Below are positions 52,254-61,003 of a stretch of 64,000 bases of DNA, one piece after another. This stretch comes from a bacterium BMS3Abin08 (GTDB taxonomy: Bacteria > Nitrospirota > Thermodesulfovibrionia > Thermodesulfovibrionales > JdFR-85), in NCBI GenBank assembly GCA_002897935.1, contig BDTA01000122.1, forward strand, positions 1-64,000, written 5' to 3'. The translations under genes were made by a program, and so were the position numbers. Position 1 is the first letter of the stretch, and the number at the start of each line of letters is the position of its first letter. The notes below the pieces were generated by a model. The model was not told where the DNA came from. It did not search any database and was given only the letters and a program-made list of their open reading frames with translations.

Positions 52254-53114
52254 ATGAAATCATCTTCAAGGGTAATAATACTTACCGGGCTTTCAGGCTC
52301 TGGCAAAACGGTAGCACTGAGGGCGCTTGAAGATGCGGGATACTTCTGCATCGACAACCTGCCCCTGCCGCTCCTGTCCAACCTTCTTGAGATCTCGAAG
52401 GACAGTAAGCTCCTCAGGAACATTGCAGTGGGAATCGATATCAGGGAAAAGGGGCTTCTCAGGAATATTGAAGAAAAGATACTCAATCTGAAACGGGATT
52501 TCATAATCGATGTAATATTCCTTGAAGCTGAACGATCGATTCTGGTCAGGCGCTTTAAGGAGACACGACGACCTCACCCGCTTTCTGCGAGGGAAGACGA
52601 CGATATAGCGAATCTGATTGAAAAGGAATCCCTCTATCTTAAATCCCTGAGATACAATGCTGACAGGGTTATAGATACATCATCATACACACCGCATCAA
52701 CTGCGTAAGCTGATTATGGGTCTCTTCGGGAATGCATCAACCGGAGATATGAAGATCACCCTGATATCCTTTGGTTATAAATATGGAATCCCTCAAAGCA
52801 TCGATCTCCTCTTTGATATAAGGTTTCTGCCAAACCCTCACTTTGTGCCCCAACTGAAGGACTTAACGGGTCTTGACGGTCCGGTAAGGGAATATGTCCT
52901 GACAGCCTCCCAGTCAAAAACACTGTTACTGAAGGTTACAGACCTCCTCGGCTTCCTCATAGAACAGTATCGCAATGAAGGAAAATCATCGATTATAATC
53001 GGTATAGGGTGCACAGGGGGCAGACACCGGTCTCCCGTGATAGTGGAAGAACTCCGGAATCAACTCTCAAAGATGTTCAGTCTTAAAATAGAGGTAATCC
53101 ACAGGGAGTTATGA
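52254..53114 (+). CDS. rapZ: RapZ-family RNase adapter / nucleotide-binding protein
   Basis: A 286-residue P-loop protein: Walker A TGLSGSGKTVALRALEDAG, CIDNLPLPLL, the conserved C-terminal half SFGYKYGIP, FDIRFLPNPHF and GIGCTGGRHRSPV. In E. coli RapZ controls glucosamine-6-phosphate synthase mRNA by guiding GlmZ to RNase E; other members bind ligands such as UDP-GlcNAc or glucosamine-6-phosphate. Genes rpoN-hpf-rapZ are commonly linked. It overlaps the cysteine desulfurase by four bases (ATGA). Confidence 0.95.
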   Translation: MKSSSRVIILTGLSGSGKTVALRALEDAGYFCIDNLPLPLLSNLLEISKDSKLLRNIAVGIDIREKGLLRNIEEKILNLKRDFIIDVIFLEAERSILVRRFKETRRPHPLSAREDDDIANLIEKESLYLKSLRYNADRVIDTSSYTPHQLRKLIMGLFGNASTGDMKITLISFGYKYGIPQSIDLLFDIRFLPNPHFVPQLKDLTGLDGPVREYVLTASQSKTLLLKVTDLLGFLIEQYRNEGKSSIIIGIGCTGGRHRSPVIVEELRNQLSKMFSLKIEVIHREL

Positions 53115-54244
53115 TCTATCTTGACAACAACGCAACAACACCCCTTGATGAGGAAGTTAAGAGTGCGATCCGCCGGGCCCTCGATATCTTCGGCAACCCC
53201 TCAAGCTCGCACATACCCGGCAGGGAAGCTCACGACTTGATTGAACAATCAAGGATGAGTGTTGCCGGTCTTATCGGCGCGGAACCGGATGAGATACTGT
53301 TCACTTCAGGTGGCACGGAATCCAACAACCTTGCCATAATCGGGCATGTGTTGACCCATGGGAGGGGACATATAATTTCCTCGGCCATAGAGCACCCTTC
53401 CGTCGGGAATCCGTTAAGGAAGCTGGAATCGCTCGGTTATGAGGTTACATATATAAAACCCGGCGGCAACGGAATAATAGAGCCGGAGGAAATAAAAAGG
53501 AATCTCAGACAGGACACCGTACTCGTCACGGTAATGCATGCAAATAATGAAACCGGAACAATACAGCCAATCGAGGAGATATCCTCCTTTCTGAATGAAC
53601 GCGGGATTACCTTCCATACCGATGCAGCCCAGTCCGTCGGGAAGATTGACGTTGATGTAAGGAACCTCGGAACAGACCTGTTAACGATCGTGCCCCATAA
53701 GTTTTACGGCCCTAAAGGCACCGGTGCACTGTATGTGCGGGGATCTACCGTGCTGAACCCCGTATTATACGGCGCCGGACAGGAGCATGGGCTCAGGCCG
53801 GGCACAGAGAACATCATCGGCATCGCCGGCCTGGGAAGGGCCTGTGAAAGGGCCTCGCAGGAGTTCAGCACCACAGAGGAGCACAACACACCGAGGCTCG
53901 CTGAAATCCTGTTCCGGATGCTCTCGGAGTCTATACCCGATATCAGGCTTAACGGGCATAACTCCCCGAGGCTGCCAAACACGTTGAACATATCAATAAA
54001 GGGAATCAAGGGATGTGAGCTTGTTGAAAGTCTGAAAAACAGTGTAGCCATATCGTCGGGTTCAGCGTGCCATTCCGGAACATCAACACCGTCCAAAGTC
54101 CTCCTGTCAATGGGCATACGGCCTGAAGAAGCCCTCTCCTCAGTGAGGGTCTCAACGGGCAGATTCAATACCGGGGAGGAAATCGGAAAGGCTTCAGGGT
54201 TGATCGCAGAGGCCGTCGGGAAACTCCGGCCGGGGATCACCTAA
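53111..54244 (+). CDS. cysteine desulfurase (NifS/IscS-like)
   Basis: A 377-residue PLP aminotransferase-fold enzyme. Signs are IYLDNNATTPLDEEV at the start, HANNETGTIQP, PLP-binding Lys197 in VPHKFYGPKGTGAL, and the catalytic Cys320 in SSGSACHSGTSTPS on the flexible loop. It supplies sulfur for Fe-S clusters, molybdopterin or tRNA thiolation. A scaffold gene (iscU/nifU) is not next to it; it overlaps rapZ by four bases. This unlinked setting leaves NifS, IscS or a specialised role open. The Fe-S- and Mo-rich enzymes in the window would need it. Confidence 0.93.
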   Translation: MIYLDNNATTPLDEEVKSAIRRALDIFGNPSSSHIPGREAHDLIEQSRMSVAGLIGAEPDEILFTSGGTESNNLAIIGHVLTHGRGHIISSAIEHPSVGNPLRKLESLGYEVTYIKPGGNGIIEPEEIKRNLRQDTVLVTVMHANNETGTIQPIEEISSFLNERGITFHTDAAQSVGKIDVDVRNLGTDLLTIVPHKFYGPKGTGALYVRGSTVLNPVLYGAGQEHGLRPGTENIIGIAGLGRACERASQEFSTTEEHNTPRLAEILFRMLSESIPDIRLNGHNSPRLPNTLNISIKGIKGCELVESLKNSVAISSGSACHSGTSTPSKVLLSMGIRPEEALSSVRVSTGRFNTGEEIGKASGLIAEAVGKLRPGIT

Positions 54245-54245
54245 G

Positions 54246-54410
54246 AATGAACCTCCCCGCCGTCCCGTACTTGATACGGGATTAAGGGAAGGGTGATAAC
54301 AGCATCTCAAATCAGTCCCATCGATCCCATCAGTCGGATTAGGGGGAGGGATGTATAAGGAAACCCCACAGCCCCGATATTTCGGGGTGGGGTATTGAAA
54401 ACTTAATAAA
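54246..54410. repeat. GC-rich AATGAACCTCCCCGCCG repeat cluster after the desulfurase gene
   Basis: AATGAACCTCCCCGCCG, then CCCGTACTTGATACGGGATTAAGG (a hairpin), GGGTGATAACAGCATCTC, and CCCCGATATTTCGGGG (a perfect hairpin). The same building blocks occur after 30622, 10322 and 33952. Nothing else is seen up to the HU gene's ribosome binding site at 54600. Confidence 0.65.
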
Positions 54411-54612
54411 GTACCGTACTGTGATATCGGGCGCCCCCCCTGCCTGGAAGGGAGCCGGAGACCCGGAAGGCATTCCCCAGGGATAGAATTATGTTGACGG
54501 ATGCCGTCCTGAAAATTACAGGCAGGAAAAATATCAAAAAAAGTTTGCATTATTTATCCGGATTTAGTAAAATTTCTACTAACAACTCAAAACTTTAAAG
54601 GGAGGTTTGTCT

Positions 54613-54897
54613 ATGAACAAAGGGGAACTCATCGAAAAAGTGGCTTCTTCAGCAGGATTTTCCAAGGCTGATTCAACCAAGGCGGTTAATGCAGTGTTTG
54701 ACACCATCTCACTTACTCTCAAAAAGGGCAAGAGTGTCACCCTCGTAGGATTTGGAACCTTCAGCGTCTCCAAGACAAAGGCCAGAAAGGGGCGCAACCC
54801 ACAGACCGGCGAAACGATCAAGATAAAAGCCAAAAAGGTTCCGAAGTTTAAGGCAGGCAAGGGTCTCAAGGATACGGTGGCCGGCAAGAAGAAGTAG
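54613..54897 (+). CDS. HU/IHF-family DNA-binding protein
   Basis: A 94-residue histone-like protein: [20 protein letters not shown], the beta arm [20 protein letters not shown] followed by GETIKIKAK, and FKAGKGLKD at the end. HU bends and compacts DNA without strong sequence preference; IHF-type members help at sigma-54 promoters. The start is ATG 54613 with GGGAGG seven bases before; the TTG at 54607 is less likely. The gene has its own terminator (54930-54966) and stands alone. Assigned with certainty as HU/IHF family, not which. Confidence 0.95.
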   Translation: MNKGELIEKVASSAGFSKADSTKAVNAVFDTISLTLKKGKSVTLVGFGTFSVSKTKARKGRNPQTGETIKIKAKKVPKFKAGKGLKDTVAGKKK

Positions 54898-54929
54898 TCA
54901 TTCATAACTCATTAATAATTAATAATTAC

Positions 54930-54966
54930 AAAAAACCCCTTACAGGAAAACTGCAAGGGGTTTTTT
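54930..54966 (+). terminator. intrinsic terminator of the HU gene
   Basis: AAAAAACCCCTT-ACAGGAAAACTGC-AAGGGGTTTTTT, a 12-base-pair stem ending in a T run. It is symmetrical and could also function in reverse. Confidence 0.88.
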
Positions 54967-55105
54967 GTTTACGGGATACACCCTGAATGCCATGACAGGC
55001 AGGAAAACAACGTTTTCATGTATAATGTTTAATATCCAGGCAGCGTTTCTCAAGAATAGTCTGACAAAAAGAGAAATTCGCCTCTAATTTCTGAACGAGG
55101 CCTTT

Positions 55106-55417
55106 ATGGAACAAATTACCGCGCACCTCTTCGAGGGAAAGCACCTCTATGCAATCCTCATAATAGTATTCTTTCTTCTGCTGATTCTAATTCGACTTCT
55201 TTTCAAAAAAATGAACATTACAACCGAAATCGACGACATGGTCGATGCATCAAGGAAGATGGATTGCAGTGAATTTGAGATCTTCAGGAAGGCCGGTGAA
55301 AGGTGGAACTTTTCAAATGGAAAGGTCAAGGAGGACTTCAAAAGGTATCTCTGGTTTGGTGAACTCCCCTTCTATGTTAAAGACTATCTGAAACTGATAT
55401 TCAAAAAAAAACAATAA
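55106..55417 (+). CDS. small membrane protein of unknown function
   Basis: A 103-residue protein with a single N-terminal transmembrane helix (LYAILIIVFFLLLILIRLLF, 14-33) and a basic-acidic cytoplasmic part (VDASRKMDCSEFEIFRKAGE, WFGELPFYVKDYLKLIFKKK). I do not recognise the family. The frame is well formed and protein-like in codon use, with a GAGG ribosome binding site at 55098-55101 ahead of the ATG. It lies between the HU terminator and a repeat-rich gap, so it has its own promoter. Confidence 0.55.
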   Translation: MEQITAHLFEGKHLYAILIIVFFLLLILIRLLFKKMNITTEIDDMVDASRKMDCSEFEIFRKAGERWNFSNGKVKEDFKRYLWFGELPFYVKDYLKLIFKKKQ

Positions 55418-55660
55418 GAGCCTGCTTACCCACGCCCTCCCTCTGAACCGTTCTGTCTTCATTCCGGGGAAACCCGTGAACTTGACAAACAATCAACTAA
55501 ATAAATATACTTTTACACTATATCAGCAGTGTCTGAAAACAACAGATGCCTCACTTTCTTGATCATGACATACAAGCCTTTTGTCATTCTGAGCGAAGCA
55601 GAGGATCTTGTTTTAAAAAACACGTTAAATCACTTGGTCAGTTCCTGGCAAGCCTTAATT
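55418..55660. other. intergenic region, no gene recognised
   Basis: A plus-strand frame at 55529-55717 reads mostly through repeat-type sequence (HSRESGNPG) and is not taken as a gene. Nothing else is seen before the family D element. Confidence 0.4.
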
Positions 55661-55792
55661 GATATTCTCGCAAAAAGTCGTCATTCCCGCGAAAGCGGGA
55701 ATCCAGGAAGCGTGTAACTATCTGAAAAGACTGGATTCCCGTTTTCACGGGAATGACAAGAAATACTTTTTCAGACTTTTTACGAGTCCATC
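55661..55792. repeat. MITE-like element, family D
   Basis: About 132 bases with terminal inverted repeats CTCGCAAAAAGTC (55667-55679) and GACTTTTTACGAG (55774-55786), one mismatch; GATxxx flanks extend the match. The interior contains two REP-type palindromes: GTCATTCCCGCGAAAGCGGGAA and ATTCCCGTTTTCACGGGAATGAC. The right end (GACTTTTTACGAGTCCATC) is identical to the insert in family A copy 1. Degenerate sequence follows to about 55920 (another GAATTTATTTCAGG segment of family A type). Confidence 0.7.
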
Positions 55793-56001
55793 TTAATTGT
55801 CACCCCTGAATTTATTTCAGGCTTGGCAAGGCGAATAGACTGCGTCTCGTAACTATTGTAATTATTGGATTTCCCGAACTTAATTCGGGATTCAGAATGA
55901 CAGTTTTTGGATTTTCGTTTTTTCGCAACGGGAACTATTTAACTGCTTATTTTGGACGGATATAAAACTATATATCAGCTAACCCGGCAGGGTACGACAC
56001 A

Positions 56002-56709
56002 ATGAATGAACACATTTCAGAACTCTATGAAGAAGCCAATCGGCTTTTTGAGGAAGGCAAATACCACAACGCTGAACCACTTCTGAAGGACGTTTATAAG
56101 GTTAACCCCTATTACGCTGATGTATTGAACAAACTCGGTGTGATTTCCCATCTCAAGGGAGAATTAGAAGAGGCGGTAAATTACTTTGAAGAGGCCCTGC
56201 ATATCAATCCGCAATATACGGAGGCATCCCTTAACCTCGCCATCACTTATAATGATCTCGGTGAGTTCAGCAAGGCTCAGGAGATTTTTTCACTTGCTGC
56301 ACAGGTTGCACACCCTGCACCGGGAGCGTTGGATCCCTTCGCAGCCGGCAAACTTGCAAACGAGCATTTCAGGATCGGTAATATATACCTTGATTTCGGA
56401 CTTTATGATGATGCAATCGATGAGTACCGTAAGGCCATAAAGCTATCTCAACGCTTCCCCGATGTTCATACAAAGCTCGGGGTGGCCCTCAGAAACAAGG
56501 GCTTGTATGAAGATGCGATCATCCACTTTAATGCTGCAAAAGAGATCAATCCAGGGTATGGCCAGGCATGGATACAGCTTGGACTGACCTATTATATGAA
56601 AGGGCTTTCGGGCCTCGCAGTTGAGGAATGGGAAAATGCCCTTGAGATGAATCCTGATCTTAAAGAGGCAAAAAACTACCTTCAGCTGATTAAAAAAGAG
56701 GAAACATAA
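56002..56709 (+). CDS. TPR-repeat protein
   Basis: A 235-residue protein made of about six tetratricopeptide repeats covering the whole length (YEEANRLFEEGKYHNAEPLL, ADVLNKLGVISHLKGELEEA, TEASLNLAITYNDLGEFSKA, FRIGNIYLDFGLYDDAIDEY, PDVHTKLGVALRNKGLYEDA, GQAWIQLGLTYYMKGLSGLA). No signal peptide, so cytoplasmic. It probably acts as a docking scaffold. It lies seven bases before the oligopeptide-type ATPase genes, and may be co-transcribed, though no functional link is known. Confidence 0.82.
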   Translation: MNEHISELYEEANRLFEEGKYHNAEPLLKDVYKVNPYYADVLNKLGVISHLKGELEEAVNYFEEALHINPQYTEASLNLAITYNDLGEFSKAQEIFSLAAQVAHPAPGALDPFAAGKLANEHFRIGNIYLDFGLYDDAIDEYRKAIKLSQRFPDVHTKLGVALRNKGLYEDAIIHFNAAKEINPGYGQAWIQLGLTYYMKGLSGLAVEEWENALEMNPDLKEAKNYLQLIKKEET

Positions 56710-56716
56710 TCGCTGT

Positions 56717-57745
56717 ATGCCTGATTGTGGCACCCCCCCAGAGGAAGCAATCCATAACCGGCCGCTTCTGTTGACTGAAAGTCTCAACCTATCATTCAGG
56801 AAAAGAGATTCCAGGATAGAGATACTCTCTGATATCGATATAAAAATTGACAGAAGCGAGGTCTTTGGCCTTGCCGGTGAAAGTGGCTGCGGTAAGAGTA
56901 TGACTGCCCTGTCAATCATGAGACTCCTCCCCCGAATGACACATCTTGCGGGAAAGATAGGATTTTACAGGAAAGACAGGCAGGAATACACGGATTTACT
57001 GAATCTTAGAGAATCGGAAATGATTGATATAAGAGGACGTGAAATCGGCATGATATTTCAGGAACCCATGACCTCGTTAAATCCTGTCTTTAGCGTTGGG
57101 TCTCAAATATCCGAAACACTGACAACACATCTCGGCCTCTCAAAAAGGGAAGCCCGGGAGCGTTCTATAGAACTGCTCAGACTCGTTAAAATTCCCTTAC
57201 CGGAACATAGAGTAAGAGACTATCCCCATCAGATATCGGGAGGTATGAGACAGAGGATCATGATTGCGATGGCCGTGGCCTGCAACCCCTCGCTTCTAAT
57301 AGCCGACGAACCCACAACAGCGCTCGATGTAACAATCCAGTCAGAAATTATCCGGTTACTCCTTGACATAAAGAAAAGGAGCGATATGGCCATCCTCTTC
57401 ATCTCACATGATCTTGCCCTGATCTCCGAAATGGCTGACAGGGTGGCGGTTATGTATGCCGGAAGGATCGTAGAGGTTGCCGGCTCAGAGGCCCTCTTTT
57501 CAGGACCTGCCCACCCATACACCATAGGACTTCTTGAATCCCTGCCTTCAGCCAGGCATGAAAGGCTCAAACCTATCCCCGGCAACGTACCTTCTCCCGG
57601 GGAATTACCGGAAGGGTGCAAATTCTCTCCACGGTGCAGCTACAGCATTAATGATTGCAAAATTACTGAACCTGATCTACGGGAAGCCGGTGAGGCCCAC
57701 CTTGTAAGATGCTTCAGGACAGAGGAGATCGGCAAGTGGAGATAA
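56717..57745 (+). CDS. oligopeptide/dipeptide ABC transporter ATP-binding protein (OppD/DppD-like)
   Basis: A 342-residue ATPase with Walker A GESGCGKSMTALSI, Q loop IFQEPMTSLNP, signature ISGGMRQRIMIAMAV, Walker B LLIADEPTTALDV and H loop ISHDLAL. The C-terminal oligopeptide-type tail has a cysteine-rich segment (GCKFSPRCSYSINDCK...VRC) that in this group binds a 4Fe-4S cluster. Serine or methionine at the GKSM position is common in this family. It overlaps the partner ATPase by seven bases. Permease and substrate-binding genes are not nearby. Confidence 0.93.
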   Translation: MPDCGTPPEEAIHNRPLLLTESLNLSFRKRDSRIEILSDIDIKIDRSEVFGLAGESGCGKSMTALSIMRLLPRMTHLAGKIGFYRKDRQEYTDLLNLRESEMIDIRGREIGMIFQEPMTSLNPVFSVGSQISETLTTHLGLSKREARERSIELLRLVKIPLPEHRVRDYPHQISGGMRQRIMIAMAVACNPSLLIADEPTTALDVTIQSEIIRLLLDIKKRSDMAILFISHDLALISEMADRVAVMYAGRIVEVAGSEALFSGPAHPYTIGLLESLPSARHERLKPIPGNVPSPGELPEGCKFSPRCSYSINDCKITEPDLREAGEAHLVRCFRTEEIGKWR

Positions 57746-58707
57746 TAAGAACGGAAAGACTGACAAAGCTCTTTCAGACAAAATCCGGTTTTTTTGCTAA
57801 GAAAAAGGAAATCAGGGCTGTTGACAACATAAACATAAACGTACAGACTGATACTGTTTTCTCGGTTGTAGGGGAAAGCGGATCGGGGAAATCAACCCTT
57901 GCCCGTTTGATCCTGAAACTCATGAAACCGACAGATGGTGAGATCTTCTACAGAGGTGAACGCCTGAAAGGACTCAACAGGGAGGGGATAAGAAGATTCA
58001 GGAGATCGGTTCAGATAATTTTTCAGGATCCCTATGCCTCATTAAATCCAAGGATGAACGTATATTCAATACTGTCCGAACCCCTTAAGATCCATGGATT
58101 TGCCGGGAAAGGCGACCTCAAGGAAAGAGTTACCGAACTGCTCAGGTCCGTAGGTATGCTCCCGGATCAAATGAACCGCTATCCCCACGAGTTCAGTGGC
58201 GGCCAGAGGCAGAGAATCTGTATTGCACGGGCATTAACGCTCTCTCCGGAGCTTATAGTTGCGGACGAACCCCTCTCCTCTCTCGACGTCTCGATACAGG
58301 CACAGATACTCAATCTGCTCACTAAGCTCAAGGACAGTTACAAGTTATCCTTTATTTTCATCAGCCATGACCTGAATGTCATACGGTATTTCTCCGACTA
58401 TGTTGCGGTAATGTACGCGGGGAATATTGTTGAGGAGGGAATCTCAACGGATCTCTTCGACTCCCCTAAGCATCCCTATACCCAGACACTGATCGAGGCA
58501 ATACCGGAGATCGGGAGCAGCAAAATGAGGTCTCGCTGGACCGGAAGCGACAGCGATGATGAAAAAACAGGAGATCATTTTAATAACACATCAAAAAGTG
58601 GTTGTTCCTTCTATAACAGATGCCCTGTAAGGCTGTCTGTCTGCCTTGAACATATACCCCTGCTTGAACAAAGGGACGGAAGAAAGGTGGCCTGCCACCT
58701 GTACTGA
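57739..58707 (+). CDS. oligopeptide/dipeptide ABC transporter ATP-binding protein (OppF/DppF-like)
   Basis: A 322-residue ATPase: Walker A GESGSGKSTLARL, Q loop IFQDPYASLNPR, signature FSGGQRQRICIARAL, Walker B LIVADEPLSSLDVS and H loop ISHDLN, with the typical cysteine-containing C-terminal (GCSFYNRCPVRLSVC). It would pair with the OppD-like subunit as a heterodimer. I place the start at GTG 57739 (AGGAGA six bases ahead), overlapping the previous gene, rather than the in-frame ATG 57709. The absence of permease genes suggests a split operon. Confidence 0.92.
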   Translation, partial: EIIRTERLTKLFQTKSGFFAKKKEIRAVDNININVQTDTVFSVVGESGSGKSTLARLILKLMKPTDGEIFYRGERLKGLNREGIRRFRRSVQIIFQDPYASLNPRMNVYSILSEPLKIHGFAGKGDLKERVTELLRSVGMLPDQMNRYPHEFSGGQRQRICIARALTLSPELIVADEPLSSLDVSIQAQILNLLTKLKDSYKLSFIFISHDLNVIRYFSDYVAVMYAGNIVEEGISTDLFDSPKHPYTQTLIEAIPEIGSSKMRSRWTGSDSDDEKTGDHFNNTSKSGCSFYNRCPVRLSVCLEHIPLLEQRDGRKVACHLY

Positions 58708-58955
58708 CACCCTGCTTCTTCAGGAATTTACGGAAAGCGGGCAGGTAGTGCAATTATCCCTTCCCCTTCAGGGGCAAGGGACAATCAGGCAACCCAGTGT
58801 TGAGCTGCAGGGTGCAATCAAGTTTATCCCTGTTCGCAGTCCGGGTTTAAAGTGAGCATAATTCTTCGGGGCTGCGCCCTCAGAATGACCTTCAAGGTAA
58901 CCTTGATTAATACCGGCCGGTTGAAAAATACAAGCCAAACAATCTATCATTCACT

Positions 58956-59384
58956 ATGGCAAAAATATCAAAGGATAATGACCTCACAACGGGTCTGAAC
59001 AACCTTAAAAAGCACATATTCAACGAACTCATGGAGCTTGTCGGCAGGGTATTTATAATTGTCGGTTTCTCTGAGGATGTCAAGATCGGTAACAGGGGGT
59101 TTTTACCGGAAGAGAAAGAGAAAGGGCTCGTCCTTGTCTTTAACCGGGGGATGAGTTTCAGATGGCATGACTGGGGAATAGAGGCAAAGCTCGCCTTTGG
59201 CAGTACACCCCAGGAGTGCCTCGTACCGATAGAACATATAATCGGTATATACTCCCCGGAAGCCGGCACACAGTTCCTCTCCCTCCCTGAAGAGAGCACT
59301 CAGCAATCAGAGGAAAGAGAGGGAGAAACCCAGGGTAACGTTGAGGGCTCAAAGGTTGTTAAAGTGGACTTCGGGAAGAAGTGA
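58956..59384 (+). CDS. SspB-like ClpXP adaptor protein
   Basis: A 142-residue protein whose middle part (GLVLVFNRGMSFRWHDWG, then TPQECLVPIEHIIGIYSPEA and GTQFLSLPEE) matches the SspB fold pattern: a strand with VLNIS-like sequence, then VPxxxVxxIYAxENGxGxxF. SspB tethers ssrA-tagged proteins to ClpXP. A flexible acidic tail (STQQSEEREGETQG) is followed by a short terminal module (SKVVKVDF), in the position of the ClpX-binding peptide of E. coli SspB (LRVVK). Assignment is by pattern only; there is no other stress gene next to it. The start has no clear ribosome binding site. Confidence 0.65.
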   Translation: MAKISKDNDLTTGLNNLKKHIFNELMELVGRVFIIVGFSEDVKIGNRGFLPEEKEKGLVLVFNRGMSFRWHDWGIEAKLAFGSTPQECLVPIEHIIGIYSPEAGTQFLSLPEESTQQSEEREGETQGNVEGSKVVKVDFGKK

Positions 59385-59467
59385 TAAGGCGGGTGTCTCC
59401 GCATCATCAGGTTCATATTATCATGCAGCTATACTCTGAAGCAAAACACCACCTTCCGGAATCAGGC

Positions 59468-61003
59468 TCAGACCGTCCCGTTATCGGAGGCTGATGTAAC
59501 CCTCAGGACCTCTTCAAGTGTGGTAACACCCTTGAGGACCTTGTCAAGTCCGTCAACCCTGAGGCTCTTCATCCCCCTGGAAATACCCGCCTCCTTTATT
59601 GCGTGGGCATCTGAGCGGTTATTGATAAGGGGCCTTATGGTATTGTCCACTCTGAGGACCTCAAAGAGCCCCGTCCTTCCGAAATAACCTGTATCACTAC
59701 ATAAGGGACACCCCCTACCCTTAAAGAGGATCTCCGGGGCTGTGGGGAAGTCCCTGAAGTACTCCCTCTCCTGTTCATCGGTCTCGTGTGCCTCCTTACA
59801 GTGTGAACATATCACACGAACAAGCCGTTGGGCAATCACACAGAGCAAGGACGACGATACAAGAAAAGGCTCCACCCCCATGTCGACCAGCCTGGTGACG
59901 GCAGAGGCCGCATCGTTTGTATGGAGGGTACTGAGAACAAGGTGGCCTGTTAATGATGCCTGTATAGCTATATTTGCAGTCTCAACATCACGAATCTCGC
60001 CAACCATGATAACATCAGGGTCCTGGCGCAGGATAGAGCGCAGTCCCGACGCAAAGGTCAACCCTATCCTGGGATTAACCTGTATCTGCCCTATGCCCCT
60101 CAGTTGATATTCAACAGGGTCCTCCACGGTTATGATATTCATGTCCTCAGAGTGTATCCTGTTAAGCGCAGCATAGAGGGTCGTTGTCTTGCCGCTACCG
60201 GTAGGACCCGTGACAAGGATGATCCCATTCGACTGGTTAAGCAGTTCCACAAATAAAGGGATGTCTCCCTCCGCTATACCCACCTCATACAGCCCCAACA
60301 CACCCTGTTTCCTGTCAAGGAGCCTCAAGACGGACCTCTCTCCATGTACGGTGGGGATGACGGATACCCTTATATCTATATCCCTCCCGGCAATCAGGAC
60401 CCTGATGCGACCGTCCTGGGGAAGCCTCTTTTCAGCAATATCCATATCAGCCATAATCTTTACACGGCTGATAAGGGCATCCTGTATTATCTTGGGAGGT
60501 CTGAGCACTGTTCTCAGTATACCGTCAACCCTTATTCTCACATCCAGTTCATTCTCATACGGCTCTATATGAATATCCGAGGCCCTTTCCTTTACAGCCT
60601 GTTGAAGAAGGGCATTCAAAAGCCTTATAATGGGGGCTTCCTCCGTCAGTTCAAGGAGGTCCCTTGGGGATTCGAACTCTGTGGCAACAGAGGCGAGATC
60701 CGCCCCTGAGATATTCTCCATGACCTCTTCAGCAGAACCTATCTGTCCGTAAAGCCTGTTAAGCGCAGAGGTCAACACTTCGTCGTCCACTGTTACGGCG
60801 CTATAGTCCAGCCCTTTTGAGCGGGCCATCTCCCTTAAAGCAAAAAGGCCGTTTTCAGAGGACACGGCGCCGTGAAGAACATTCCCATCGACCTTGATGG
60901 GAAGAAACCTGTTTGCCCTTGCATGAAAAAGGTGAACCTCCTTCAGTAAAGCGACATCTATATCCTTATCGCTGAATCCTGACCCTGGAATTGGGCTCTG
61001 CAT
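59468..61003 (-). CDS. gspE: type II secretion system ATPase GspE
   Basis: A 511-residue secretion ATPase: N-terminal GspE-N domain, Walker A GPTGSGKTT (266-274), Asp box ITVEDPVEYQ, Walker B DPDVIMVGEIRD and His box LSTLHTND. The tetracysteine zinc site has CSHCKE and CPLC about 30 residues apart in the C-terminal part. It powers pseudopilus assembly for the secretion system. It overlaps gspD by 38 bases. The gene order gspC-gspD-gspE on the minus strand is as in many Delta- and other proteobacterial operons; gspF would follow but is not here (the next gene on this strand ends the visible cluster). Confidence 0.96.
   Translation of the reverse strand: MQSPIPGSGFSDKDIDVALLKEVHLFHARANRFLPIKVDGNVLHGAVSSENGLFALREMARSKGLDYSAVTVDDEVLTSALNRLYGQIGSAEEVMENISGADLASVATEFESPRDLLELTEEAPIIRLLNALLQQAVKERASDIHIEPYENELDVRIRVDGILRTVLRPPKIIQDALISRVKIMADMDIAEKRLPQDGRIRVLIAGRDIDIRVSVIPTVHGERSVLRLLDRKQGVLGLYEVGIAEGDIPLFVELLNQSNGIILVTGPTGSGKTTTLYAALNRIHSEDMNIITVEDPVEYQLRGIGQIQVNPRIGLTFASGLRSILRQDPDVIMVGEIRDVETANIAIQASLTGHLVLSTLHTNDAASAVTRLVDMGVEPFLVSSSLLCVIAQRLVRVICSHCKEAHETDEQEREYFRDFPTAPEILFKGRGCPLCSDTGYFGRTGLFEVLRVDNTIRPLINNRSDAHAIKEAGISRGMKSLRVDGLDKVLKGVTTLEEVLRVTSASDNGTV

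Noticed and set aside
57709-57738. Ten extra codons upstream of the OppF-like gene
   Set aside because: They lie inside the preceding gene, lack a ribosome binding site, and the GTG at 57739 has one.
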